From positions 1 through 8,252 of the forward strand of contig JAOPYU010000109.1 of the NCBI GenBank assembly GCA_025964455.1: a stretch of 8,252 nucleotides of DNA, given 5' to 3'. This DNA comes from Thermoleophilia bacterium (GTDB lineage Bacteria > Actinomycetota > Thermoleophilia > Gaiellales > SKUG01). A model generated the notes under the pieces. It saw only the letters and a program-made list of their open reading frames with translations. It was not told the DNA's origin and ran no database searches. This document shows positions 1-6,104 of this stretch, one piece after another. Position 1 is the first letter of the stretch, and each line of letters starts with the position of its first letter. Position numbers and translations under genes: made by a program.

Positions 1-45
1 GAGCTGGCCCGCGGCAAGTCGATGGAGAAGATCCTGCGCGCGTAG
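1..45 (+). CDS. 3' end of an upstream gene, product unknown
   Basis: The frame beginning at base 1 reads ELARGKSMEKILRA and then a TAG stop. Codon use is GC-ending like the rest of the window, so this is probably the true end of a gene entering from the left. Fourteen residues are too few to name a family. The next gene starts 12 bases after the stop, so the two may be co-transcribed. Confidence 0.5.
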   Translation, partial: ELARGKSMEKILRA

Positions 46-57
46 GGGTCGACCTCG

Positions 58-975
58 TTGCCCCGCTCGGCATGCGGGTACAGGCGCCCCGTGCCTCCGG
101 ACCGGATCCTCCACATCGACGGACACCGCGTTCGAGTGCGCGAGCTGGGCGCGAGCCAGCCCGGCCCGGTGATGTTGCTGATCCACGGGCTCGGCGTGTC
201 CGGCACCTACATGCTGCCGCTCGCGCGCGAACTGGCGCGTCACCATCGCGTCCTGCTCCCCGACCTTCCCGGACACGGTGAGAGCTCGACCCCGCCGGCC
301 GTGCCCGACGAACGAGACCATGCACGCATCGTCGTCGAGGTCGCGCGACAGCTCGCCGACGGGGAGGACGTGGTGCTCGTCGGCAACTCATGGGGCAGCC
401 AGATCGCGCTGGAGGCGTGCATCGCCGCGCCCGAGCAGGTGGTTGCGGCAGTGCTGCTCGGCCCCACCGTCGACCCGCGCCATCCAAGCATCATCACCCA
501 CGCCGCGCGACTGGGTCTGCTCACCTTCCTGGAGCCGCCGCGCCTGGACCTGCTCGTGCTGCTGACCTACCTGCGCACGGGCGTACTGAGAACCATCCGC
601 GAGTTCCGCCACGCGCAGCGCCACGACATGCTCGGCGCCGCGCGACGCGTGCGCCAGCCGGTGCTGGTCGCCGACGGCGACCTGGATCCGATCATCACCA
701 ACGCATGGGTCGACCAGCTCGCCGCGGCGCTGCCGCGCTCGGCCACCGCCAGTCTCCACGACGCGGCGCACGTGTTGAACTGGCGTCCGGCCGACCGCGT
801 GGCCGCGGCGATCGAGGCATTCCTCACGGCGCGACTCGGCGACACCCCGTTTATGGGTGAGCGGCGCGGCGACACTCCCCCCGAACCCGATGTCGAAAGG
901 AGCGCCGCATGGGCACTCGAGGAGCCAAGCCACCGCAGTCAGAGGATCAGCCGCACGAGACGGCCGCCGGGTTGA
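58..975 (+). CDS. alpha/beta fold hydrolase
   Basis: Probable serine hydrolase of the alpha/beta-hydrolase fold, cytoplasmic (no signal peptide), substrate unknown. Seen in the sequence: the oxyanion-hole HGLG near residues 43-46, a PDLPGHGES segment at 69-77, the nucleophile elbow GNSWGS with Ser111, the acid in GDLDPI (Asp210) and the catalytic His in DAAHVLNW (His238). Order and spacing fit the fold. The start chosen is TTG at 58, with a GGGG stretch 8 bases upstream; an in-frame GTG at 91 would remove 11 residues and keep the whole fold. The fold appears to end near residue 260. The last 40-odd residues are rich in Arg, Ser and Pro, use fewer GC-ending codons, and run 67 bases into the next gene, so the C-terminus may be a non-conserved tail or result from an indel. 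It could be an esterase, epoxide hydrolase-like enzyme or meta-cleavage hydrolase; the sequence does not decide. Confidence 0.88.
   Translation: MPRSACGYRRPVPPDRILHIDGHRVRVRELGASQPGPVMLLIHGLGVSGTYMLPLARELARHHRVLLPDLPGHGESSTPPAVPDERDHARIVVEVARQLADGEDVVLVGNSWGSQIALEACIAAPEQVVAAVLLGPTVDPRHPSIITHAARLGLLTFLEPPRLDLLVLLTYLRTGVLRTIREFRHAQRHDMLGAARRVRQPVLVADGDLDPIITNAWVDQLAAALPRSATASLHDAAHVLNWRPADRVAAAIEAFLTARLGDTPFMGERRGDTPPEPDVERSAAWALEEPSHRSQRISRTRRPPG
896..902 (+). promoter_or_regulatory. Shine-Dalgarno site for the 78-residue gene
   Basis: AAAGGAG lies 6 bases before the ATG at 909, inside the end of the hydrolase reading frame. It is one of the best ribosome binding sites in the window and is the main support for treating the small frame as a real gene. 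Confidence 0.65.
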
Positions 976-1145
976 CCGGCGGTGGGAGCGGGGTCCCGGA
1001 CGGACAGTTCATCGACGACTCGCAGTCCGACCTGATCCGGCCGTCGCACGTGCAGGACGCCTTCAGCACGCGCGCGAAGGGGACGCGCCACGGCAAGGTG
1101 ACCGCCGAGAACGCCAATCAGGGTGAATCCCCGCGCGGCCGATGA
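909..1145 (+). CDS. small hydrophilic protein of unknown function (78 aa)
   Basis: I do not recognise the family. The protein is short, strongly hydrophilic and probably largely disordered. It has no Cys, no membrane segment and no signal peptide. The N-terminal third is rich in Gly, Gln, Glu and Pro. The middle (about residues 31-50) has an Asp/Ser-rich patch with FIDDSQSDLIRPS, and the C-terminal third is basic (TRAKGTRHGK) and then polar. A real gene is favoured by the strong AAAGGAG site 6 bases before ATG, high GC at third positions, and its position between the hydrolase and the ferritin-like gene. It overlaps the hydrolase tail by 67 bases in another frame. Its TGA overlaps an ATG (ATGA at 1142-1145) that opens the frame of the next gene, although that gene probably starts further on at 1262. 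A partner or stress role linked to the ferritin-like protein is only a guess from position. Confidence 0.6.
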   Translation: MGTRGAKPPQSEDQPHETAAGLTGGGSGVPDGQFIDDSQSDLIRPSHVQDAFSTRAKGTRHGKVTAENANQGESPRGR

Positions 1146-1248
1146 GCCCGCACAAGATCGCTGGCCACGCGCCGGCTGACACCCATGTCCCCACGGTTGC
1201 AGCCGCTGGACGGCGCCTGCACACCTCTGCCACCCCCACTACAGCGAA

Positions 1249-1254
1249 CGAGGA
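1249..1254 (+). promoter_or_regulatory. Shine-Dalgarno site fixing the ferritin-like start
   Basis: CGAGGA lies 7 bases upstream of the ATG at 1262. It supports that start over the in-frame ATG at 1142, which would add 40 residues without family character. Between 1146 and 1261 I see no other gene and no clear promoter hexamers. Confidence 0.55.
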
Positions 1255-1261
1255 TCGACAC

Positions 1262-1774
1262 ATGACCGCAACGACCGGCACGAGCGTGCAGACCGGCATC
1301 CTGAGTGACGCGGAATCGGAGCGGCGCGCCGAGATCGTCGAGGCGCTCACCGCCGCATACTGGATGGAGATGGAGACCGTCATGTCCTACATGGCGAACT
1401 CGATCAACCCCGAGGGAGTTCGCGCGCAGGAGGTCATCGAGGCGCTCGAGGGGGACATCCAGGAGGAGCTCGGCCATGCGCGCCAGTTCGGCCAGCGCAT
1501 CAAGGAGCTCTACGGCACCGTGCCGGGTTCGGGTGACTTCGAGCTGGGTCAGCCGTTCCTGCAGCCGCCGAGCGACCCGACCGACCTGGTGAGCGTGATT
1601 CGTGGCGTGATCGAGGCGGAGACCGGTGCCATCGAGCACTACAACCGGCTCATCCAGCTCACCGACGGCATCGACTACGTCACACAGGACATGGTGATCG
1701 GCATCCTGCGCGACGAAGAGGGGCATCGCCGGCTCTTCGAGGGTTTCCTGCGCGAGTACGAATCGCGCGGCTGA
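1262..1774 (+). CDS. ferritin-like di-iron domain protein
   Basis: A four-helix-bundle protein of the ferritin-like superfamily (170 aa from this start), expected to bind a di-iron centre and act in iron storage, iron oxidation or peroxide detoxification in the cytoplasm. The ligand pattern is visible: Glu38 (or Glu36) in helix 1 (YWMEMET), E69xxH72 in EELGHA, Glu120 (IEAET), and E152xxH155 in DEEGHRR. The spacings of 31, 51 and 32 residues match the E / ExxH / E / ExxH arrangement of bacterioferritin-like proteins, with a longer connection between helices 2 and 3 (about residues 84-110, rich in Gly and Pro). There is no signal peptide. The start rests on the CGAGGA site; ATG at 1142 is an alternative that would overlap the upstream stop. 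It could be closer to rubrerythrin-type or generic ferritin-like proteins than to true bacterioferritin, since I see no C-terminal rubredoxin domain and cannot judge haem binding. Confidence 0.87.
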   Translation: MTATTGTSVQTGILSDAESERRAEIVEALTAAYWMEMETVMSYMANSINPEGVRAQEVIEALEGDIQEELGHARQFGQRIKELYGTVPGSGDFELGQPFLQPPSDPTDLVSVIRGVIEAETGAIEHYNRLIQLTDGIDYVTQDMVIGILRDEEGHRRLFEGFLREYESRG

Positions 1775-1811
1775 CCGACGCGGCAAGTCGACTGGACACG
1801 CCTGCTTACAT

Positions 1812-1815
1812 GGAG
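1812..1815 (+). promoter_or_regulatory. Shine-Dalgarno-like GGAG before ATG 1822
   Basis: GGAG sits 6 bases before the ATG at 1822. That ATG is out of frame with the GH26 coding region by one base, so this site supports a frameshifted original start for the glycoside hydrolase. The in-frame GTG at 1875 has no such site. Confidence 0.4.
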
Positions 1816-1874
1816 CAGGCCATGCCAGGAGCCATCGCCACATTCGTCAGTGCCGTCGTCTCGCCGCCACCTCG

Positions 1875-2900
1875 GTGCTCGCCCCACCAGCCGTCGGCGG
1901 TGCGCCGGGCGCGCAGGAGGCGCGACCGCCCGGGATGCCGCCTGCCGGCAAGGTGATGCTGGGTGTCGGCGGGACCTGGATCGGGCCGCGCCAGTTCGAC
2001 GCGCTCACTGGAGCCCAGCACGAGCTGCACCTGGTGACCGCTTCTTGGAACGAGACGCGCCCGAACGGCTGGTACGACGTGCTCATCGTGCCGATGGTGC
2101 GTGCGCGGGCGGAGGGCTTCCGGCTGATGGTGCACGTCGATGCTGCGATGCCCGGCGGCGCCGAAGGGCGCTCGCCGCGCGCGGTGGCGCGTGGCGCGGC
2201 GGATGCCTACCTGCTCGACCTCGGCCGCGTCGTCAACGAGAGCGGCCAGGTGATCTACGTGCGACCACCCGGCGAGATGAACGGCAACTGGAGCCGCTGG
2301 AGCGCCTTCGATGCGGACGGCACTCCGCGTGGGCCCGAGCACCGCACCGCCGACTATCGGGGCGCCTTCGTCCGCATGGCCGAGATCGTGCGTGGCGGCG
2401 ATGTCGCCGCGATCAACCGACGCCTGCGCGGGCAGGGACTGCCGCCACTGCGCACGACTGACGCGGCGCTGCCGAGCTCCGGGCTCGTGTCACTCGTGTG
2501 GAACCCGCAGGCGGAGGGTTCGCCGAACGTTCCCGGCAACCAGCCCGATGACTACTACCCGGGCGCACGCTGGGTCGACTACGTCGCCAATGACATCTAC
2601 GCGCAGCGTGGGCGCGCGGCATGGGCGCAGCACGAGGCGTTCTACGCGCGGTACGCGGACCGTCACCCGTTCATGGTCGCCGAGTACGCGCCGTGGGGCT
2701 ACGACGACCCGGCCTTCGTGCAGCGCATGTTCGAGTGGACGGCGAGCCATCCCAGGACGGTCGCGCTCATCTACTTCAACGGCACGGCAGGTACGAGCTT
2801 CCGCCTCAACACCAAGCCCGTGACGCTCGCCGTGTACCGCGCGGCTGCACAGGAGGCGCGCTATCGCTGCACCAACACGTCCGAGGCCTGTAGCTCATGA
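1875..2900 (+). CDS. GH26-type glycoside hydrolase (beta-mannanase-like)
   Basis: A (beta/alpha)8-barrel protein resembling glycoside hydrolase family 26 (beta-mannanase and relatives), probably exported and acting on beta-linked polysaccharide. Numbering from GTG 1875 (341 aa): a leader-like Ala/Pro/Gly-rich segment at 1-25; the acid/base motif VRPPGEMNGNW with Glu134; VWNP at 208-211; YYPG...VDYVANDIY at 227-242, which matches the family's strand before the nucleophile; and the probable nucleophile Glu270 in VAEYAPWG. The family usually has His just before the acid/base Glu; here it is Gly133. GTG 1875 is the first start codon in this frame but lacks a Shine-Dalgarno site and cuts the leader short. 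ATG 1822, with GGAG upstream, reads a hydrophobic leader in another frame and would join this one if a single base were restored near 1859. The stop overlaps the convergent DUF72 gene. Substrate and activity are not certain. Confidence 0.8.
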   Translation: MLAPPAVGGAPGAQEARPPGMPPAGKVMLGVGGTWIGPRQFDALTGAQHELHLVTASWNETRPNGWYDVLIVPMVRARAEGFRLMVHVDAAMPGGAEGRSPRAVARGAADAYLLDLGRVVNESGQVIYVRPPGEMNGNWSRWSAFDADGTPRGPEHRTADYRGAFVRMAEIVRGGDVAAINRRLRGQGLPPLRTTDAALPSSGLVSLVWNPQAEGSPNVPGNQPDDYYPGARWVDYVANDIYAQRGRAAWAQHEAFYARYADRHPFMVAEYAPWGYDDPAFVQRMFEWTASHPRTVALIYFNGTAGTSFRLNTKPVTLAVYRAAAQEARYRCTNTSEACSS

Positions 2901-3704
2901 GCGAGCGCGCGTGGCGCGCGGCGGCGGCGCCGGCGACGTGCACGGCGTCTCGAGCCCGGCGCCGACGCCGAGCAGCGCGCGCAGCTTCGCCGCTTCGTGC
3001 AGCGCGTAGCAGTTCCAGTCGTTGTTGAAGTACGCGAACACGTCACCTCGCGCTCGCGCGCCGTCGATGAACGCCGCCCAGTCGTCGAGCTCGCGGTCGG
3101 AGTAGGCGCCCGTACCCAGGTCGTGGCCGTAGTGGAAGCGCACGAAGGTCCAGTCGGTCGTCAGCGCACGCGTCTGGTACGGGCGCTCGACGTGGTCGCC
3201 GATCACGAGGGCGACGTCGTGCTCGGCGAGCGCGGCGAGCGTGTCGTCCACGAACCAGCTCGCATGGCGGAACTCGAATGCGTGGCGCCCCGACGGCAGC
3301 TGGTCGAGCGCATCGACGAGCCGCCCGTGGTCACGCTTCCAGCCCTCCGGCAGCTGCCACAGCACGGGCCCCATCCGCGGCGTGCCCAGCAGCGACGCGA
3401 TCCGCTCGTACAGCAGCGGGGCATGCTCGCCGAAATCGCGCAGCTTCTTGTTCTGGGTGATGAACTTGCTGCCCTTGATGCTGAAGACGAAGTCCTCCGG
3501 CACCTGCGTGAGCCACCGCTCGACCGCCTCCGCCTTGGGGAGCCGGTAGAAGGACGAGTTGACCTCGACCGTGTCGAAGTGGTGCGCATAGAAGCTGAGC
3601 TGCCCGGACTTGGGGACCTCGGCCGGATAGAACGTGCGGTCCCAGTGGCGGTACTGCCAGCCCGAGCAGCCGATGCGGACCGTTGCAGGTGTGGGAGCAG
3701 GCAT
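2895..3704 (-). CDS. DUF72 domain protein (YecE-like)
   Basis: A full-length member of the DUF72/YecE family (269 aa; TIM-barrel fold; biochemical role not established). Characteristic segments appear in order: IGCSGWQYRHW (residues 11-21), VEVNSSFYRLP (46-56), FSIKGSKFITQNKKL (74-88), GPVLWQLP (112-119), FEFRHASW (143-150), and YFNNDWNCYA (225-234) near the end. The fold ends around residue 247. The last 20 or so residues are a Pro/Ala/Arg-rich tail of low complexity. The ATG at 3704 has no strong ribosome binding site, but no better start lies before the conserved GCSGW. The gene converges on the GH26 gene with a 6-base overlap at TCATGA. It lies downstream of the leftward EEP-domain gene with a 39-base gap, so the two may share a transcript. 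Confidence 0.9.
   Translation of the reverse strand: MPAPTPATVRIGCSGWQYRHWDRTFYPAEVPKSGQLSFYAHHFDTVEVNSSFYRLPKAEAVERWLTQVPEDFVFSIKGSKFITQNKKLRDFGEHAPLLYERIASLLGTPRMGPVLWQLPEGWKRDHGRLVDALDQLPSGRHAFEFRHASWFVDDTLAALAEHDVALVIGDHVERPYQTRALTTDWTFVRFHYGHDLGTGAYSDRELDDWAAFIDGARARGDVFAYFNNDWNCYALHEAAKLRALLGVGAGLETPCTSPAPPPRATRARS
2905..2919. other. GC-only stem-loop just after the GH26 stop
   Basis: GCGCGC, GTG, GCGCGC forms a perfect 6-bp stem with a 3-base loop, starting 4 bases after the GH26 stop and lying inside the last codons of the DUF72 gene. There is no T tract on either side. It might slow transcription of the GH26 message, but such stems also arise by chance in DNA this GC-rich. Confidence 0.25.
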
Positions 3705-3743
3705 GCCGGTCCGATACCCGTTCCGCGAGCGGTGATTCGCGCG

Positions 3744-4724
3744 TCAGACCTGCGCGGTGGCCACCACGATCGGGTGGTCGCTCACCTTCTGGCGCTTGGG
3801 ATCCTGATCGATCACGTTGCCGGTGAAGCGGACCGGACCGGTGCCGAACACCCAGTCGATGCCTTCCTGGCCGCTCTTGGGGTCGGATGCGGTGAGCAGG
3901 TTGCCGGCAGTCATCGTCGACCGCGCTTCGCCACGCTCGTTGAAGTCGCCGACGATGAAGACAGGGAGCCCGCTCGCGCGCAGCTGCGTGACGAGTTCGC
4001 GTTCGCGCTTCATGGCCTCGGTGCGATAGCCCTGCTGGCCGTGGTGGTTCGCCGTGTCAGCCGGGTTGTGGACGTTGATGAACCACGCGCGCTTGCCGGT
4101 TGCCTTCTCCTCGAGCTGCACGACGGGCATGTCGCGCTCCTTGCCCTCGAAGTACGGCACCTTGATCGAGCGCGAGCTCACGAGCTGGTACTTGTCGGAC
4201 TTCCAGGCGATGACGTTGTCCTTGTCGCCATGCATCGAGTAACCGGACTTGGCGGCGCGGAACGCGTCCTGCTGGGACGGCTGGAACTCCTGCAGGCCGA
4301 CCACGTCGACGTCGTACTTCTTGAGGTAGGAGATCATCCCGGGCGTGCGCTGCGCGCCGCTCGCGAGCTCGGGCGAATTGCCGCTGGCCGAGGTGTGCGA
4401 CGCGCCCAGGACATTGAACGAGCCGATCTTCCACTCGCCGCTGGCGTTCATGGGTGCTCGTTCGGGCGCCTGCTGGATCGGGCTCTCCTGCGCGGGCGAC
4501 GGCGCCGTCATCGTCGACATGCCGCAGGCTGCCTGCATCGGCGAGCTGGTCGCAGGCGCACCGCCGCCACGAACGGATCCGAGGAGCGCGACTGCGTTGG
4601 CGAGCCCCTGAACCGCGACCGACAGCGCCTGCGTGAGCTGCGCGAGGTCCATCGGCCCAGCTGACGGCTGACCCGCGGGCGTGGCCCCCGGGCTGGTCAG
4701 CAGGCTTGTCGCAGTCAGCTCCAC
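3744..4724 (-). CDS. endonuclease/exonuclease/phosphatase-domain protein
   Basis: A metal-dependent phosphodiesterase or nuclease of the endonuclease/exonuclease/phosphatase (DNase I-like) superfamily; substrate unknown. Numbering from the furthest ATG at 4814 (356 aa): SFNVLG with Asn134, LQEF with metal-binding Glu176, NVHNPAD with His249, GDFNE with Asp290 and Asn292, DWVF with Asp320, and SDHPIV with Asp346 and His347. All core catalytic motifs are intact. Before the domain lie a helical, Ala/Leu/Gln-rich stretch (about 56-81) and a Gly/Pro/Ser/Met linker (about 83-125); no signal peptide is visible. The start is uncertain. Codons 1-30 after ATG 4814 have only about half GC at third positions, unlike the rest, so I prefer GTG 4724; ATG 4652 is also possible. 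None has a good Shine-Dalgarno site. The protein is richer in Lys and Ser than its neighbours, which may hint at a different history. Confidence 0.85.
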   Translation of the reverse strand: MELTATSLLTSPGATPAGQPSAGPMDLAQLTQALSVAVQGLANAVALLGSVRGGGAPATSSPMQAACGMSTMTAPSPAQESPIQQAPERAPMNASGEWKIGSFNVLGASHTSASGNSPELASGAQRTPGMISYLKKYDVDVVGLQEFQPSQQDAFRAAKSGYSMHGDKDNVIAWKSDKYQLVSSRSIKVPYFEGKERDMPVVQLEEKATGKRAWFINVHNPADTANHHGQQGYRTEAMKRERELVTQLRASGLPVFIVGDFNERGEARSTMTAGNLLTASDPKSGQEGIDWVFGTGPVRFTGNVIDQDPKRQKVSDHPIVVATAQV

Positions 4725-4850
4725 GGATCCAACGTACGACGGATTCCGTCCAGTACGAATAGGTACATCTTCCCCATCTATGTGGCGTTTCGCCGTCTGG
4801 GATCGGGTCACCATGCAACGTGACCCGGCTCACCTCCAAGAGGACCCGAC
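4725..4850. promoter_or_regulatory. divergent intergenic region, EEP gene / aminotransferase
   Basis: This segment separates the leftward EEP gene from the rightward aminotransferase and must hold the promoter of at least one. It is visibly lower in GC around 4751-4782 than any other part of the window. It contains an odd-centred perfect inverted repeat, GACGGA-T-TCCGTC (4738-4750), and GTAC three times (4734, 4753, 4763), which could be operator half-sites. I cannot fix -35 and -10 hexamers with confidence. If the EEP protein really starts at ATG 4814, most of this region is coding instead. Confidence 0.35.
4838..4844 (+). promoter_or_regulatory. Shine-Dalgarno site of the aminotransferase
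   Basis: AAGAGGA lies 6 bases before the ATG at 4851 and fixes the aminotransferase start. Other ATG and GTG codons in the preceding region lack such a site. Confidence 0.6.
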
Positions 4851-6032
4851 ATGGCCACCACGCACGGCGCACGAACCGACCTGCCGATCTGGACCCCGAA
4901 GCCCGACGCCCCGGTGTGGGCGCGCGCCCGTGGCGAGCACGTCACGGCCGCAGACGGACGCGAGTTCATCGACCTGTCGATGGGCTGGGGCGCCTGCCTC
5001 TGGGGCCACGGGCTCATCTACGAGCGGATCATCGACCGCTACGACCCGGCCGAGCTCGCGCAGGGCGTCGGCTCTTCCCAGACGACCGTGCTGCGCCAGC
5101 GAGCCGAGACCGCGCTCGTGCACTGGGCCCAGCAGGTGTGGCCCGGATCACCGGAGCTGCGTGTCGGGATCCTCCACACGGGGGCGGAAGCGGTGGAGAC
5201 GGCGATCAAGACCGCGATCGCGGCGACGGGACGCAGCGAGGTCGTCGCGTTCAAGGGCGCCTACCACGGCAGCTTCGGCGCCGCCGTGGCCGCATCCGAT
5301 GACCCGGATACGCGACGCGCCTTTGCGCCCACCCTGGAGTTCTCCAACCTGCGCCACGAGCCCTACGGCGAGGTGCCCGAGCTCTCGGAGCAGACGGCGT
5401 GCGTGATCGTCGAGCCCATCCAGGGCGCGACCGGAGTGGTCGTGCCGCCCGACGGATTCCTCGACGAGCTGCGTGCCGAGTGCGACAGGGTCGGCGCACT
5501 GCTGATCCTGGACGACGTGCTCGCGGGTTGTGGTCGAAGCGGCGCGCCGATCGAAGGTGTCGCCTGTGGCCCGGACGTCGTCGTGCTCGCCAAGGCGCTC
5601 GGCGGCGGGATGGTCTGCGCCGCCGTCGTCATGCCCGAGACCGTCGCGCGTGCCGCGTGGGCTGGCGACAATGCTCCGTCATTGTCGACCACCTACTACG
5701 GCCACCCGCTCTCGTGCGCGGCGATCCTCGAGGTGCTCGAGCTGCACGCTGCGCACGACCTCCAGGAGCTCTGCCGCCCGATCGAGGACGCCTTGCGCAA
5801 CGTGGAGGCGCGCACGTCGCTGCTGCTCCGGGGGCGCGGCGCCTTCTGGGCACTGGTCGGCACGAAGGGGGAAGGAGCCGCGCTGTCGGAGCAGCTGCTC
5901 GAGCACGGCATCATCGTCGACGGCGGCGGGGAGCACGGCGAGGCGCTGTCGCTCAAGCCATCCCTGCTCATGGAGCCCGATTCATGGGACCGCACCTGCG
6001 CCGCGATCATCCACTGCGCCGGCCGCACCTGA
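4851..6032 (+). CDS. class III PLP-dependent aminotransferase
   Basis: A fold-type I, class III pyridoxal-phosphate enzyme (393 aa), cytoplasmic; amino donor and acceptor unknown. Motifs in order: an N-terminal ADGREFIDLSMGWG segment (34-47), HTGAEAVETAIK (109-120) for cofactor phosphate binding, the aromatic stacking segment KGAYHGS (135-141), VEPIQGATG (187-195), ILDDVLAGCGRSG (219-231) with Asp221 placed to contact the PLP ring nitrogen, and VVLAKALGGGM with the Schiff-base Lys248. STTYYGHPLSCAA (279-291) corresponds to the segment contacting the partner subunit's cofactor. In most class III enzymes the 219-231 motif reads DEVQTGxGRTG; here the Glu is Asp222. The shape of the N-terminal half recalls glutamate-1-semialdehyde aminomutase-like members, but no hem genes lie nearby, so that assignment is not supported. 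The gene has a good Shine-Dalgarno site and lies 72 bases upstream of msrA. Confidence 0.9.
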   Translation: MATTHGARTDLPIWTPKPDAPVWARARGEHVTAADGREFIDLSMGWGACLWGHGLIYERIIDRYDPAELAQGVGSSQTTVLRQRAETALVHWAQQVWPGSPELRVGILHTGAEAVETAIKTAIAATGRSEVVAFKGAYHGSFGAAVAASDDPDTRRAFAPTLEFSNLRHEPYGEVPELSEQTACVIVEPIQGATGVVVPPDGFLDELRAECDRVGALLILDDVLAGCGRSGAPIEGVACGPDVVVLAKALGGGMVCAAVVMPETVARAAWAGDNAPSLSTTYYGHPLSCAAILEVLELHAAHDLQELCRPIEDALRNVEARTSLLLRGRGAFWALVGTKGEGAALSEQLLEHGIIVDGGGEHGEALSLKPSLLMEPDSWDRTCAAIIHCAGRT

Positions 6033-6104
6033 ACCGATCGGGCCGCTGCGGCGTAGCTTGGTGCGTCGGGGGGAACGCTCCCGGCGAACTGGAGGTAGGG
6101 CGAC
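6033..6104 (+). promoter_or_regulatory. leader of msrA with possible weak promoter
   Basis: This 72-base gap holds the strong GGAGG site of msrA (6091-6095, 9 bases before ATG). CTGAAC at 6030-6035 and TAGCTT at 6054-6059, 18 bases apart, could be a weak -35/-10 pair, and GGGA-ACGC-TCCC at 6071-6082 a small stem-loop. The match to promoter consensus is poor, and read-through from the aminotransferase gene is equally possible. Confidence 0.3.

Noticed and set aside
1142..1261. A 40-residue N-terminal extension of the ferritin-like protein from ATG 1142
   Set aside because: The ATGA overlap is tempting, but the segment has no family character, and a ribosome binding site precedes ATG 1262. It is kept only as an alternative.
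1118..1843. A 241-codon leftward open frame
   Set aside because: It lies opposite the ferritin-like gene, which carries a full di-iron ligand pattern. The leftward protein matches no family I recognise and has the composition of an antisense shadow.
2997..4664. A 555-codon open frame on the + strand across two leftward genes
   Set aside because: It is antisense to the DUF72 and EEP genes, whose family motifs are unmistakable. Its Val/Arg/Ala/Glu-rich composition is what the complement of GC-ending codons yields, and it shows no motif of its own.
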